A stretch of DNA of 38,882 bases. Source: Candidatus Geothrix odensensis (lineage in GTDB: Bacteria > Acidobacteriota > Holophagae > Holophagales > Holophagaceae). A program made the position numbers and the translations under genes. Below the pieces are notes generated by a model. The model was not told the DNA's origin, made no database searches, and worked only from the letters and a program-made list of their open reading frames with translations. Positions 1-9,440 of this stretch are shown here, one piece after another (positions within the stretch are counted from its first letter, which is position 1; the number at the start of each line of letters is the position of its first letter). The DNA lies in NCBI GenBank assembly GCA_016714685.1, contig JADKCH010000021.1:1-38882 (forward strand). Reading direction: 5' to 3'.

Positions 1-552
1 TGGGCGCAGATGCTGGCCAAGGGGCACACCTTCCCCGGACTCACGCTGGTGGGTGTGCTCAACGCTGATCAGGGGCTCAAGGTCGCTGACTTCCGGGCCT
101 CGGAACGGACCTTCCAGCTGCTCACCCAGGTGGCCGGCCGGGCGGGCCGTGCCGAGCTGCCGGGTCGCGTGATCCTCCAGACCTATTCACCCGAGCACCC
201 GGCCATCACGTTCGCCCTGGCCCAGGATTTCGAGGGCTTTGCCGCCTCGGAGCTGCCCTTCCGCGAGGGCCTGGGCTACCCGCCCTTCACCGCCCTCTCC
301 CTCTACCGCGCCGAGGCCGACACGGCGCGGGAGGCCAAGGAGGCCCTTGATGGCTTTCGACAGCGATTGTCCGTACCCGGCCTGAAGGTGCTGGGCCCAT
401 TGGAAGCGCCGGTTCCTAGGATCCGCGACCGCTGGCGCATGCACTTGTTGCTGAAGGGAGGGCGGGGCGCCCTGGGCGAAGTTCTGGCACGGCACCCCCT
501 GGATCCATCCGGGCCCATCAGCCTGGATCGGGATCCCATCCAGTTTGGATGA
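1..552 (+). CDS. priA: Primosomal protein N' (PriA helicase), C-terminal part
   Basis: This is the last 183 codons of PriA, the DExH helicase that restarts stalled replication forks. The reading frame is open to the left edge of the window, so the start lies outside. The visible part begins in helicase motif V (QMLAKGHTFPGLTLVGV) and runs through motif VI (QVAGRAGR), followed by the family's C-terminal segment with GRVILQTYSPEHPAI and a closing DPIQFG. PriA is normally 700-800 residues, so roughly three quarters is missing only because of the window edge. The stop codon (550-552) runs into a short AT-rich gap before the pilin operon. Identification is firm from the motif V/VI pair and the PriA-type tail. 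Confidence 0.93.
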   Translation, partial: WAQMLAKGHTFPGLTLVGVLNADQGLKVADFRASERTFQLLTQVAGRAGRAELPGRVILQTYSPEHPAITFALAQDFEGFAASELPFREGLGYPPFTALSLYRAEADTAREAKEALDGFRQRLSVPGLKVLGPLEAPVPRIRDRWRMHLLLKGGRGALGEVLARHPLDPSGPISLDRDPIQFG

Positions 553-570
553 TGTATAAAAAATATACAT
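552..570. repeat. AT-rich inverted repeat after priA
   Basis: Perfect 7-bp arms ATGTATA (552-558) and TATACAT (564-570) flank a five-A loop, starting on the last base of the priA stop codon. It lies in the only strongly AT-rich stretch of the left half (about 550-650). It could be an operator for the pilin operon or a weak transcription end. There is no GC-rich stem with a T-run, so it is not a classical terminator. Confidence 0.5.
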
Positions 571-695
571 GTACCCCAAGCCAATTTATTGCTTGTTGTT
601 TCTTGATTCATAATTCGCTGAAAAAAAAGAAAATAAATCATTATCACGCCCAGGTCCTCTTCCCTCGATCCTTTCCTTCAAGACACGAGGCTGTC
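571..695 (+). promoter_or_regulatory. AT-rich leader and likely promoter region of the pilin operon
   Basis: The 125 bases before the first pilin gene contain A/T runs, including eight consecutive A at 621-628, and a CATAAT hexamer at 609-614 that matches a sigma-70 -10 box at five of six positions. No good -35 box sits at 16-18 bases from it, and I see no GG-N10-GC sigma-54 element. A ribosome binding site GAGG (687-690) precedes the ATG at 696. The promoter assignment is tentative. Confidence 0.3.
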
Positions 696-1448
696 ATGGC
701 ATCCACCCGCGCACTCAGGTCTGGCCCCTCGGGGTACTCCCTGATCGAACTTCTCGTCGTGCTGGCCATCGTGGCCATCCTGAGCATCGCGGGCGTGACC
801 ATGCTCGGGAATCGCGGCGGGAACTCGGTGCGGGTCGTCCTGGACGAGTTGGAGGGCGCCATCATGGATGCCCACAAGTACGCCGCGACCTCAGGACGGG
901 ACGTGGCCATCGTGACCTGGGGCCAATGGGATGCGGCCTCGGCCAATCCCCTGCAGGCCGCCCGAGGGGTCGCGACCCAGACCTCGTTGGCCATCCAGAC
1001 TGTGATCACCGCGCCGCCGGCGAGCCCCACGGATGCCGAAAAGACGGTGGCGCCCATCTTCACCCTCTCGAACAGCCGCGAGTACATGAACGTGGGCGTG
1101 GCTGTCAACGGCTCCCCGTGGTGGAACAACGCCATGCAGGCCAATGCCTCGGGCAAGCAGAACGAGGATCTGACCACGGTCGAGCCGTTCAAGTCGGATG
1201 CCAGCTTCCAGGCGGCCGTCACCGCCGCCAACAACCTGTTCCAGGGGGCCTTGAACCAGGTCACCATCAGCGGCGCCAACAAGCGGTTCAACAACAGCTT
1301 CATGATCCAGGTGGTGAGCACGGCCGGCGGCTTCGCCGTCCCCGCGGGCGCCATGGGGCTGATCGTGGTCCAGAACAACGGCGCCACCGTCTACCGGTTC
1401 TACAATCCCGGCGCCGCCAACGGAGACGGGAAATGGAGGAGGATCTGA
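696..1448 (+). CDS. Type IV pilus minor pseudopilin, GspH/FimT-like
   Basis: A 250-residue protein with a type IV prepilin signal near the N terminus: a short basic leader, then the cleavage site G^YSLIELL and a hydrophobic helix (LVVLAIVAILSIAG), with Glu at mature position 5. The rest has the small, glycine-rich character of GspH/FimT pseudopilins. It would be cleaved and N-methylated by prepilin peptidase PilD and incorporated at the pilus tip or base. I chose ATG 696 because GAGG lies five bases upstream and the class III leader then has its usual length; the frame is open further left but without a leader. Its TGA overlaps the ATG of the next gene (TGATG), so the two are translationally coupled. 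It is the first gene of a five-gene minor-pilin operon. Confidence 0.8.
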   Translation: MASTRALRSGPSGYSLIELLVVLAIVAILSIAGVTMLGNRGGNSVRVVLDELEGAIMDAHKYAATSGRDVAIVTWGQWDAASANPLQAARGVATQTSLAIQTVITAPPASPTDAEKTVAPIFTLSNSREYMNVGVAVNGSPWWNNAMQANASGKQNEDLTTVEPFKSDASFQAAVTAANNLFQGALNQVTISGANKRFNNSFMIQVVSTAGGFAVPAGAMGLIVVQNNGATVYRFYNPGAANGDGKWRRI

Positions 1449-1984
1449 TGCGGGCGATACGATTGAAACCCTCCCCCGGCGAACAGGGATTCAGCCTGGT
1501 CGAGATGCTGATGACCGCCTTCATCCTCGCCATCGGAGTCATGGGCCTGACCCTGCTCCAGGTCATGTCGCTGAAGGGGGCCAGGGGCGGCAAGAGCCTG
1601 GCCACGGCGATCCAGGTGGGGGAGGCCGTGATGGACCGCATCGAGATGGAGGGGCGCCTGTCCTGGCTGAACATCACCGATAGCCAGTACAAGGTCGCCG
1701 CTGCGCTGCCCAACCTTGCCTTTGTGGACAAGACCGTGCTGGCCACCCCACTCACCTTCAACCTCAAGGGCCAGGTGCCCATCACCGCCTCTGCGGATCC
1801 CGCTGAAAGCACCCCGTTCTATACCGTGGCCATGCGGCGTGTCCCGGTCTCCGCCCTGGCGGCAGGAACCGGGAGCATCTCGGATTTCACGGTCACGGTG
1901 ACCTTCGCCGACGTCGTCAATCCCACCACCAACACACCCGTCACCCGCACGGTCACGCTCACGCGGAGGGTCCTCCATGGCTAG
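1448..1984 (+). CDS. pilV: Type IV pilus minor pilin, PilV-like
   Basis: A 178-residue prepilin. The leader ends in the cleavage motif QG^FSLVEMLM, followed by the hydrophobic stretch TAFILAIGVMGLTLLQVMS, where the usual PilV-type pattern of methionine and leucine is seen. A strong ribosome binding site (GGAGGAGG, 1435-1442) sits inside the end of the upstream gene, and the start overlaps that gene's stop. PilV-type minor pilins are thought to form the initiating tip complex together with FimU/FimT, PilW, PilX and PilY1. Order and size agree with the second position of such operons. The assignment rests on the N-terminal motif and position, since the C-terminal domain diverges fast in this family. 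Confidence 0.8.
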   Translation: MRAIRLKPSPGEQGFSLVEMLMTAFILAIGVMGLTLLQVMSLKGARGGKSLATAIQVGEAVMDRIEMEGRLSWLNITDSQYKVAAALPNLAFVDKTVLATPLTFNLKGQVPITASADPAESTPFYTVAMRRVPVSALAAGTGSISDFTVTVTFADVVNPTTNTPVTRTVTLTRRVLHG

Positions 1985-3170
1985 ACATGGTCGTCACGAG
2001 GCATCCGGTTTCTCCCTGGTCGAGCTGCTGGTGGCCGTCCTGTTCATCGGCATCCTGATGGCAGGCATGGCCAACGTGTTCAAGTCCAGCGTCACCACCC
2101 TGTCCACATCCAGCGAGGGCATCTCCAGCGCCCGGCGGAACCGCATGTCCATCGACCTGCTGTACGACGACCTCAACCATGCCGGCCTCTACCTGAGCGA
2201 TTTGTCTTCCCCACCGAAGCTGAGCACGACGAATCCGGCTTTCTACATCATCCCGAACGTGGCGATCACCGGTGCTGGTGCCGACGATCCGGCCGCGGCG
2301 GATCAGCTCTTCTTCTACCTGGACGAACCACTGCCCTTCGAGGGCACCCTGTCCGGCACGGGCGGCGCGGGCGCGGGCAAGAACCTGGCCCGCAATGCGG
2401 CAGAGCTGGTGCTGGCCGGCGTCGCTCCGGATCCGGCCATTGACAGCACCTTCACCATCGACTGCAAGGATGCTTCCTACGCGGCCATGATCAAGCAGGG
2501 TTATTCCGTGGTGTTCAAGGATGCCTGGGAAACCTTCTTCGTCCAGGGTGCGCCCACCTTATCGGGGGCGAGCCTGACCATTCAGCTGGGGGCTAGCCCC
2601 ACGGTGGGCACCACTGGAACAGGGCCCTCGGGCGCGCCTCCGAAGGCCAAGCACATCCTCGGGAGTGATGTGCTGTTCTTCCGTCCCGCTCAGGTGGTCC
2701 GCTACAGCGTGAAGATGAAGCTTTTCGACCCGCAGAAGGCGACGGGCGTGCCCTGCCTGGTGCGGGACCAGGGCACCTATGACGCCACCGGCTTCGTGGC
2801 TGATGCGGCCCAGGAGTCGATCGTCGCGGAAAACGTGGCCGGCTTCAAAGCCTACCTGAGCGCCGATTCTGGCCAGACTTGGGCCGGCTACGGGAAGACC
2901 TACACCGGCCTGGCGGCCGGTTGGAACAACGGCCTTCGCGCCGAGCTGGACACCCAGCTCGCCTCGGCCGGGCGGCAGGATTACCAGACGACCCAGGGGA
3001 GGGAAGACTGGATCCGCTCCATTCCCACTCTGGTGCGCCTGGACATCACCACCCGCACCGCCGTGAAGCGCGCCGAGTACTCGGCCACCCCGCTGACCAG
3101 CGCGGCCTACAAGGATTTCACCCAGAGCCTGGTCATCGTGCCCAGGCACTTCGGCCTGTCGATGAACTAG
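1977..3170 (+). CDS. pilW: Type IV pilus minor pilin, PilW-like
   Basis: A 397-residue prepilin. After a short basic leader comes SG^FSLVELLVAV with the conserved Glu at position 5 and a hydrophobic helix (FIGILMAGMANVF). Length of about 350-400 residues and the third place in the operon are typical for PilW. The start overlaps the previous gene by 8 bases and is served by GGAGGG at 1965-1970. The region after residue 60 is globular with many Asp, Ser and Gly residues and no further membrane segment. It likely joins the tip complex with the flanking minor pilins and PilY1. Confidence 0.8.
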   Translation: MARHGRHEASGFSLVELLVAVLFIGILMAGMANVFKSSVTTLSTSSEGISSARRNRMSIDLLYDDLNHAGLYLSDLSSPPKLSTTNPAFYIIPNVAITGAGADDPAAADQLFFYLDEPLPFEGTLSGTGGAGAGKNLARNAAELVLAGVAPDPAIDSTFTIDCKDASYAAMIKQGYSVVFKDAWETFFVQGAPTLSGASLTIQLGASPTVGTTGTGPSGAPPKAKHILGSDVLFFRPAQVVRYSVKMKLFDPQKATGVPCLVRDQGTYDATGFVADAAQESIVAENVAGFKAYLSADSGQTWAGYGKTYTGLAAGWNNGLRAELDTQLASAGRQDYQTTQGREDWIRSIPTLVRLDITTRTAVKRAEYSATPLTSAAYKDFTQSLVIVPRHFGLSMN

Positions 3171-3180
3171 GGGTATCCAT

Positions 3181-3804
3181 ATGTCCAATTCCACCCGCAC
3201 GCTTCATGATTCCCAGGCCGGGGGCATCACCATCATCGTGACGCTCATGCTTCTGGTGCTGCTGACCGTGGCAGCCATGGGCATGTCCAAGAACGCCATC
3301 CGGGAACTCGCCATCTCCGGCACCAGCCGCCAGGGCTCCATGGCCCGGAATGTGGCCGATTCGGGTATCGAGTGGTCGGTCTACTGGATGGACGCCAAGA
3401 ATAGCCCCAGTTCAACCGGGACCGCCCTTGGCCTCGCCAACCTGAAAAGCAAGCTGGCCCAGGACGATACCCTGGCAGGACGCGCTTACAGCCCCATCGA
3501 TCAGGGGCTCTACCCGACCGCCACCCTGCCGACGCCGCCCACCGACATGGTCATCGGCGCCGTAAGCGGCACCACGCAGGGCTATACCGTCGCCCTGACC
3601 AGGATGGGGAAGCTGCCCATCATGAACATGAGCCAGGGCACCGGACCCGCCTCCTTCTCGCCCGCCCAGGGCACCGAATCGAAGCAGGCGCCGGATCTCT
3701 GGGCCCTGCGCTCGGACAGCCAGGTCCAGGTGGGTTCCGGACTGCTCGCCACCAGGTTCTTCCACTCCAAGGAAGCCTGGATCTCGACCCCCGTCACTAA
3801 TTAG
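3181..3804 (+). CDS. pilX: PilX-like minor pilin
   Basis: A 207-residue protein with one N-terminal membrane segment (ITIIVTLMLLVLLTVAAMG) preceded by QAGG. This matches the PilX N-terminal domain found just upstream of pilY1 in many type IV pilus operons, including the following stretch with SRQGSMARNVADSGIEW, which is equivalent to the QA-x-AAEA region of PilX. The usual Phe and Glu of the prepilin site are replaced (GG^ITIIV), so cleavage by PilD is likely at the Gly but the Glu5 position is not filled. It lies 10 bases after pilW and 15 before the pilY1 start. Function inferred: a subunit of the tip-associated minor pilin complex. Confidence 0.7.
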   Translation: MSNSTRTLHDSQAGGITIIVTLMLLVLLTVAAMGMSKNAIRELAISGTSRQGSMARNVADSGIEWSVYWMDAKNSPSSTGTALGLANLKSKLAQDDTLAGRAYSPIDQGLYPTATLPTPPTDMVIGAVSGTTQGYTVALTRMGKLPIMNMSQGTGPASFSPAQGTESKQAPDLWALRSDSQVQVGSGLLATRFFHSKEAWISTPVTN

Positions 3805-3819
3805 ACAAGGAGTGGCGCC

Positions 3820-6800
3820 ATGACCCTTCGCACCCGCCTCCCTTTCACGCCTGCTCAGGGGCCTCCTTGGCCTCCTCGTCCTGGCCCTGCCGCTCCAGGC
3901 CCAGCTGGATCCCCGGCTCCAGGTCGGCAACACGGATTTCCTGGACCTCTACCAGCAGTCCAGCAACGCCAAGGTGAAGCCCGAGGTCATCACCATCTTC
4001 GACTTCTCGGGCTCCATGGAAGCGCTGATGTACCACCCGCTCTTCCCGAACACGACCTCCACCACCGCGGCGAATGGGGGGAGCATCGATTTCACGCTGG
4101 ATCCTTTCGCGGGGGTGGGGGCCAACACCTACACCATCAAGGTGACCTCCAAGGAGAACAATGCAGTCTATGCCACGGTGGACGTGACCGTGGGCGGAAG
4201 CATGAGCAACCCCTACAATTCCGGAGAGCAGCGCGAGCAGCAGGGGTCCGGCTCCTCCCGGAAGTACCTCTATACGAGCATCACCAACATCACGGCGGTG
4301 GGCAATCCCGGAATCTTCAATCCTGGAACGGCCTACACCTTCCAGGCCACCGTGAGCCTGCGGGCCACGGATCGATACGGGAACCCGATCTCCCTGGCTT
4401 CCTGGGGGACGACCAACACCGGAGTCAACTGGTCGGTCAGTGGACCGAAGGTCACGACCATCTCGACCACCGGCGTATGGACCGCCCCAGCCGTGAACCC
4501 CCCGTCCACGGTCTATCCAGTGACGGCGAAGCTCTCCGGGTACAACGTCGGCACCCTTTACAGCATCGCCCTTGTCAAGCCAGATGGCTCCGTGGTCTCC
4601 ACATCAGATGCCGCAGCGGCGGACACGGGCAGTGGCTTCTATGGCGCTGCCGCCGGGGCGGCGGATGTGCGGAACTGGGTGCGTGCCGCCAGCCATGCCC
4701 GATTCCAATACAATGACGGTGGCAAGCTGCGCACCATCGACATACCCATCCCCTGGAAGCTCACCAACAGCTCGTCCACGGGTAATCCGCTCTCCTCCCG
4801 CACGACCCCGGATCTGGTCACCCGTGGCGCCACGACCGTGGGCAGCGGCCAGGCCATGGAACTCGACCTCACCTACAAGCTCAGCGGTGGCTCCTATGTC
4901 CTCAGCGGGGCCAACAGCACCAACCTCACCACCACCCTCAGCCATGTGGACTACAACACGCGCTACGTGGACTGGCTCTTCACGGGCAAGTACGCCAATG
5001 GCACCTATGCCGGAAAGTACATCGTCTTCGATGCCCTGGATGCCTCGCTTGCGGGTGGCCAAGGCAACTCCAACTGGGGCAAGGGGTACGGCAACATGTC
5101 CAGCGGTGACACGCTGCCGGTCCCGCAGTACGACCTCAACGGCAACTATGTGAATGAAGTCTCCCAGGCGGCCGCCACCAATGTGATCCCGCCCTTCACG
5201 CGCGTGCAGGCCGTCAAGCGCGCAGCCATCGAGACCTGGATCCAGTACCAGGACAAGGTGATCTGGGCCTTCCGCTTTCTCGACCCCTCAGGGGAATCCA
5301 ATGCTGGTGCCGCCACCACCATCGACAATAACTCCAAGTCCACCTTGAGTACCACAGACCCCACCACCAACACGGTCACTGGAACCGACTCCGGCTGGCG
5401 CCTGTTGAACAACACCAGCACCAATCCCAGCAACTCGATCAACGGGATGACCCGCATCGCCGCCCTGTGCGCGGGCAACAACACCCCCCTGACCTATGCG
5501 ACCGCCCGGGCCCTGGCCCAGTTCACCGATCCCAACAGCGTCTTCAACGAATTCGAGACCGGTAGCCAGGCTCCCTCCCAGTGCATGAACCACTTCCTCA
5601 TCCTGTTCACGGACGGCATCGACAACAACGGAACCGGCACCAACAACGCCAACACGGGATCGCCCTATCTGGGATCCGCCAATGGGAAGGTCACCATCAA
5701 CGCCCTGGCTGGCAACCAGGCGATCATCACCTCGAAGAGCAGCGTCGACCGGTACGGCTCCTATTGGAACCTGTTCACCTTCTGCGGCATCGCTGCCCAC
5801 ATGGCGGACCCCGCCCTGGGCGCGATCAACTCCGGCCACCTGGACCCGCTGCTCCCCACCGGTACCGTGTCGGGGACGCCGTCCAGCTTCCTCCCCTTCG
5901 CCATCGGCAAGCGCGGTAGCACCCTGTTCAGCAAACCCCACCTGATCACCACCATGACCGTGGGCGTGAGCCTTTACGGCAGCTACAAGGACACCGGGAT
6001 CAGCCCCAAGCGGGCCCTCTTCCTGGGGGCCGCCCTGGGCGATCCGAGCATGTCGACCTGGACGGACGTGTCCACCTTGACTCCCTTCGAATGGGTGCCC
6101 GACCCCAATGACCCGACCACGGGCAAGAAGAAGGACGGGTCCATCTACTTCTTCGATGCGAACAGCCCCGAAAAGCTGGCCTCCGACCTGGACAAGGCCA
6201 TCCTGTCTGCGACCGGGCCCTCCAATACCAACGCCACCAGCAACCCGAACCTGCCCTTCATCGGCGCCGCCTACGGCAAGCAGGTCTACCTTGGGCAGTT
6301 CCGGCCACCATCCAACGGCGGCTCGATCTGGCCGGGCGACCTGATGATGTTCGGCACGCGTCAGGTCAATGACCAGACCCTGATCGTCGACAAGACGGAC
6401 AACCTGGCCACGGTGGTTGATTCCTCCACGGCCATCTGGTCCACGGCCAATGCCCTGCGCAACAACCGCCTCTGGAGCGCGCGGAAGCTGTTCACCCGCA
6501 TTCCGGGCACCAGCGCCAATCCGGAGCCAGGCCTGAGTGTCTTTTCCGATACCGGGACGGCCTACACCGACCCGACGGCAGGCCTGAAGAATTTCGTGGC
6601 CACCAGCTATGCCACCGATTCAGCCAAACAGCAGGTGATCCAGTTCGTCGCCGGGGGCGACACCAGCCTGACCCTCGATGCCTTGGGTCGTCCGACCACG
6701 AACCGCGCGACCATCATGGGCGACATCGTGAACTCCAGCCCCGGGGTGCTCGAATACAAGTTCGATGACGTGAAGAACAGCCTGCCCAGCACCCTGAGCG

Positions 6801-8542
6801 GCACCATCTCCACCGCCACGGGCATCACCAACCGCTTCCGGTTGCTGCTCGTCGGCACCAACCAGGGCTGGCTCCACGCTTTCGGCGAGGTCACCAACGT
6901 GACCACGATCCAGGCCCCCGATCCGAATGCCGGCCAGGAGAAGGTGAACGGCTCCGTGGATGAGCTCTGGAGCTTCATGCCCACGGACTTCCTGGCCAAC
7001 CTGAACTACATCAATGTGCCCACCAATCCCCACCGCTTCATGGTGGACGGCACGCCCTCGATCTACTTCCTGGACCTGCCGGCGAGCGCCGGCGGCATCG
7101 GCAATGGCCTGTTCGACATCGGTCCCGACCCTGCCAAGACCAATGAACGAGCCATCGCCATCATCGGCCTTCGGAAGGGCGGACGCAGCTACTACGCGCT
7201 CGACATCCACGATCCCTTCAACCCGACCATGAAATGGTCCCTGATCCCTGATGAGGCGGACTACTTCCCGAACACGCGCATCGAGATCGGTGGCCCCGAC
7301 CTCGCCGTCGTCAAGAACATCCTGAGGAACTGGGGCTACTCCACCTGTACACCGGGCCTGGGTCGCATCATGTTCAACGGGATCCTGCGGGACGTCGTCT
7401 TCCTCGGCGGCGGGTTCAGCACCCCGGAGGTGGAAGCCCGGTTCCTCGATTCGGCGGGCGATCCGACTCCCCTGGGGCGGTCCATCATCGCCCTCGACGT
7501 CTACACCGGCAAGGTGCTGGCGGCCGTGGACATGAGCGGCACCGACGCTGGTCCCATTTCTGCCGGCCTCGTTCCTTTCGAGTTCTTCCTGAACTCGGGC
7601 ATGGCCCAGCGCAGCTACTTCCTCGACTACAAGGGCGGTCTGTGGTCCTGGGGCAAGCAGGCCGTGTCGGCGGTGGCTCCCTACGTGGGATACCGCCTGG
7701 ACAGTTCCAGCCTCGAGGAGTGGTCGGTCCGGAAGGTGGCCAAGGACACCACCGGGAAGGACGCGATCTACAGCACCCTGCCCGCGCCGTTCCGGGTGGG
7801 CAATTTCCAGGGCCAAGGCAAGAGCGGTGCGCCGTCCCCGGCCGTCGTGGGCATCGCCATGATGAGCGGTGACCGGAACAACCCCCTGGACTACTTCTAC
7901 AACGCCACTACCAACCCGGCCCCCACCCAGCACCGCCTGACCGTGGTCTTCGACCGCCAGGATCACAAGGTCTGGGATAGCACCGACGGCGCCATCACCG
8001 AGAGCTCCCTGCTCAATGCCTATCCGAGCAGCTCATCCATCCAGGCGGGCGACCCCTTGATCACGCCTGGCGCCGAGACCTATTACCTGGCACCGCACGA
8101 TGCCCTGGGCAACTATTCCACGCCGAAACTCGGGTATTACCGTCCCCTGCCCGCAGCCTCGGGCGGGTTCATCCCCAAGGGCATCAACTCCCCGCTCGTG
8201 GTCGCCGGGGCCTTGTTCTACTCCTATTTCTCTCCGGAAGCCGCTGATCCCTGTATCGGCGGGGCGGGAAAGACCTACGCCAACCTGATCTGCGACGTGC
8301 TCAACCCCATCGTCGCGGATTCCCGCACCACTGTCTCCTGCACCAGCGGCACCCAGTTCACCTGGACGGGGGTCGCCTCGGATTTCGTCACCATCGGCAC
8401 GCAGGGCGTGTTGCAGGCCGGGGTGGTTCCCGCCATCAATCCGGCACCGGGACAGAGCCTCACCACGATCCAGCTCCAGACCATCCTGGGCAACCGACTC
8501 GAGCGGTTCCCCAAGGTCAGGACTTGGCGGACGATCCATTAG
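3820..8542 (+). CDS. pilY1: PilY1 tip adhesin with apparent frameshift in the signal peptide
   Basis: PilY1 is the large secreted or pilus-tip adhesin that works with the minor pilins in pilus biogenesis and surface sensing. The frame carrying the mature protein (about 1,550 residues) has a von Willebrand A domain with the MIDAS motif FDFSGSM soon after the N terminus and FLILFTDGIDNNG further on. A C-terminal PilY1-type beta-propeller carries LLLVGTNQGWLHAFGE and SYYALDIHDP. The only ATG with a good ribosome binding site (AAGGAG, 3807-3812) is at 3820, but it is in another frame. Deleting one C from CCC at 3840-3842 joins MTLRTRL to a normal signal peptide (SRLLRGLLGLLVLALPLQA) and gives 1,573 residues. 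Without that change no ATG, GTG or TTG precedes the signal peptide in frame; GTG 3974 would skip it. Confidence 0.88.
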
Positions 8543-8565
8543 CAAGACCGAACGAGCATTTCTCA

Positions 8566-8588
8566 GGGGGCCCGCGAGGGCCCCTTTT
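8566..8588 (+). terminator. Rho-independent terminator after pilY1
   Basis: Perfect 7-bp GC stem GGGGCCC (8567-8573) and GGGCCCC (8578-8584) with a GCGA loop, followed by TTTT. It lies 24 bases after the pilY1 stop and closes the pilin operon before rsmA. Confidence 0.85.
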
Positions 8589-8606
8589 CATGAGGGAGGC
8601 GCCGAG

Positions 8607-9440
8607 GTGGTACGCTGGGGTGTGCCGGATCCTTCACCCATCGCCCGCCTTCGACCCAAAAAGGCCTTCGGCCAGAACTTCCTGGTGAACGAGGGGGCCA
8701 TCGCCACCATCGTGGGGGCGGCGCTCGCTTCGGGAGCCCCACGCCTGCTGGAGATCGGTCCTGGGCCCGGTGTGCTGACGGAGCGCCTGCTGGCGGATGG
8801 GCGGCCCCTGTGGGCCGTGGACCTGGATCCCGAGGCCTGTGAACTGCTCCACACACGATTCGGGACCCATCCGCAGTTCCACCTGCTGCAGGGGGACGCG
8901 GTCCGGGTTCCCCTGCCGGAGGGCGAATCCTGGTCCGTGATCGGCAACCTGCCCTACAACGCCGCCACGCCCATCCTGGCGCGCCTGCTGACCGAGGGTA
9001 TCGCCTGGGAGCGCATGGTGCTCATGTTCCAGCTGGAGGTGGCCCAGAAGCTCATGGGCGTACCCGGCACCAAGGCCTATGGGCCGCTCTCCGTGCTGGC
9101 CCAGCTGTGCGCCCGCCTGACCCGGCTCGTGAAGCTGGGGCCGGGCTCCTTCCGGCCGGCGCCCAAGGTGGACTCGGCGGTGGTGCTGTTCGAGCCCCGC
9201 GCTGATGCCCCTTCGCTGCCGGAGCGACGGGCCCTGCTGCAGGTGCTCCACCGCTCCTTCGCCCACCGCCGCAAGACCCTGGCGAACAACTGGCAGGGCG
9301 ACCTGCCGGCCGAAGCCCTGGCCAGTGTGGGCCTGGCTTCGGCTCTTCGCGCCGAAGTGATCGCGCCTCCGGTTTGGCTGGACGCGACCCGTCAACTCAT
9401 CCTTCATCATCCCGAGGTGTTCCCATCGTCATGCCTGTAG
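8607..9440 (+). CDS. rsmA: 16S rRNA dimethyladenosine transferase RsmA (KsgA)
   Basis: RsmA dimethylates the two adjacent adenines near the 3' end of 16S rRNA using S-adenosylmethionine, a late step of small-subunit maturation. At 277 residues it has the family's normal size. The N-terminal KKAFGQNFLVN, motif I LLEIGPGPGVLTERL and motif IV GNLPYN for N6-adenine transfer are all present, and the C-terminal domain contains FAHRRKTLANN. The GTG at 8607 is preferred because GGAGG (8594-8598) lies eight bases upstream; GTG 8622 is an alternative. The stop overlaps the ATG of RNase J, so the two RNA-processing genes are coupled. Confidence 0.95.
   Translation: MVRWGVPDPSPIARLRPKKAFGQNFLVNEGAIATIVGAALASGAPRLLEIGPGPGVLTERLLADGRPLWAVDLDPEACELLHTRFGTHPQFHLLQGDAVRVPLPEGESWSVIGNLPYNAATPILARLLTEGIAWERMVLMFQLEVAQKLMGVPGTKAYGPLSVLAQLCARLTRLVKLGPGSFRPAPKVDSAVVLFEPRADAPSLPERRALLQVLHRSFAHRRKTLANNWQGDLPAEALASVGLASALRAEVIAPPVWLDATRQLILHHPEVFPSSCL

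Noticed and set aside
926..1447. N-terminal extension of the PilV-like frame
   Set aside because: The extension lies in another frame of the fimT-like gene; the prepilin leader must begin at ATG 1448.
3838..3846. Programmed +1 frameshifting in pilY1
   Set aside because: The site (CTC CCT TTC) has no stop codon or known slippery pattern, and similar one-base additions elsewhere make an error more likely. Not fully excluded.
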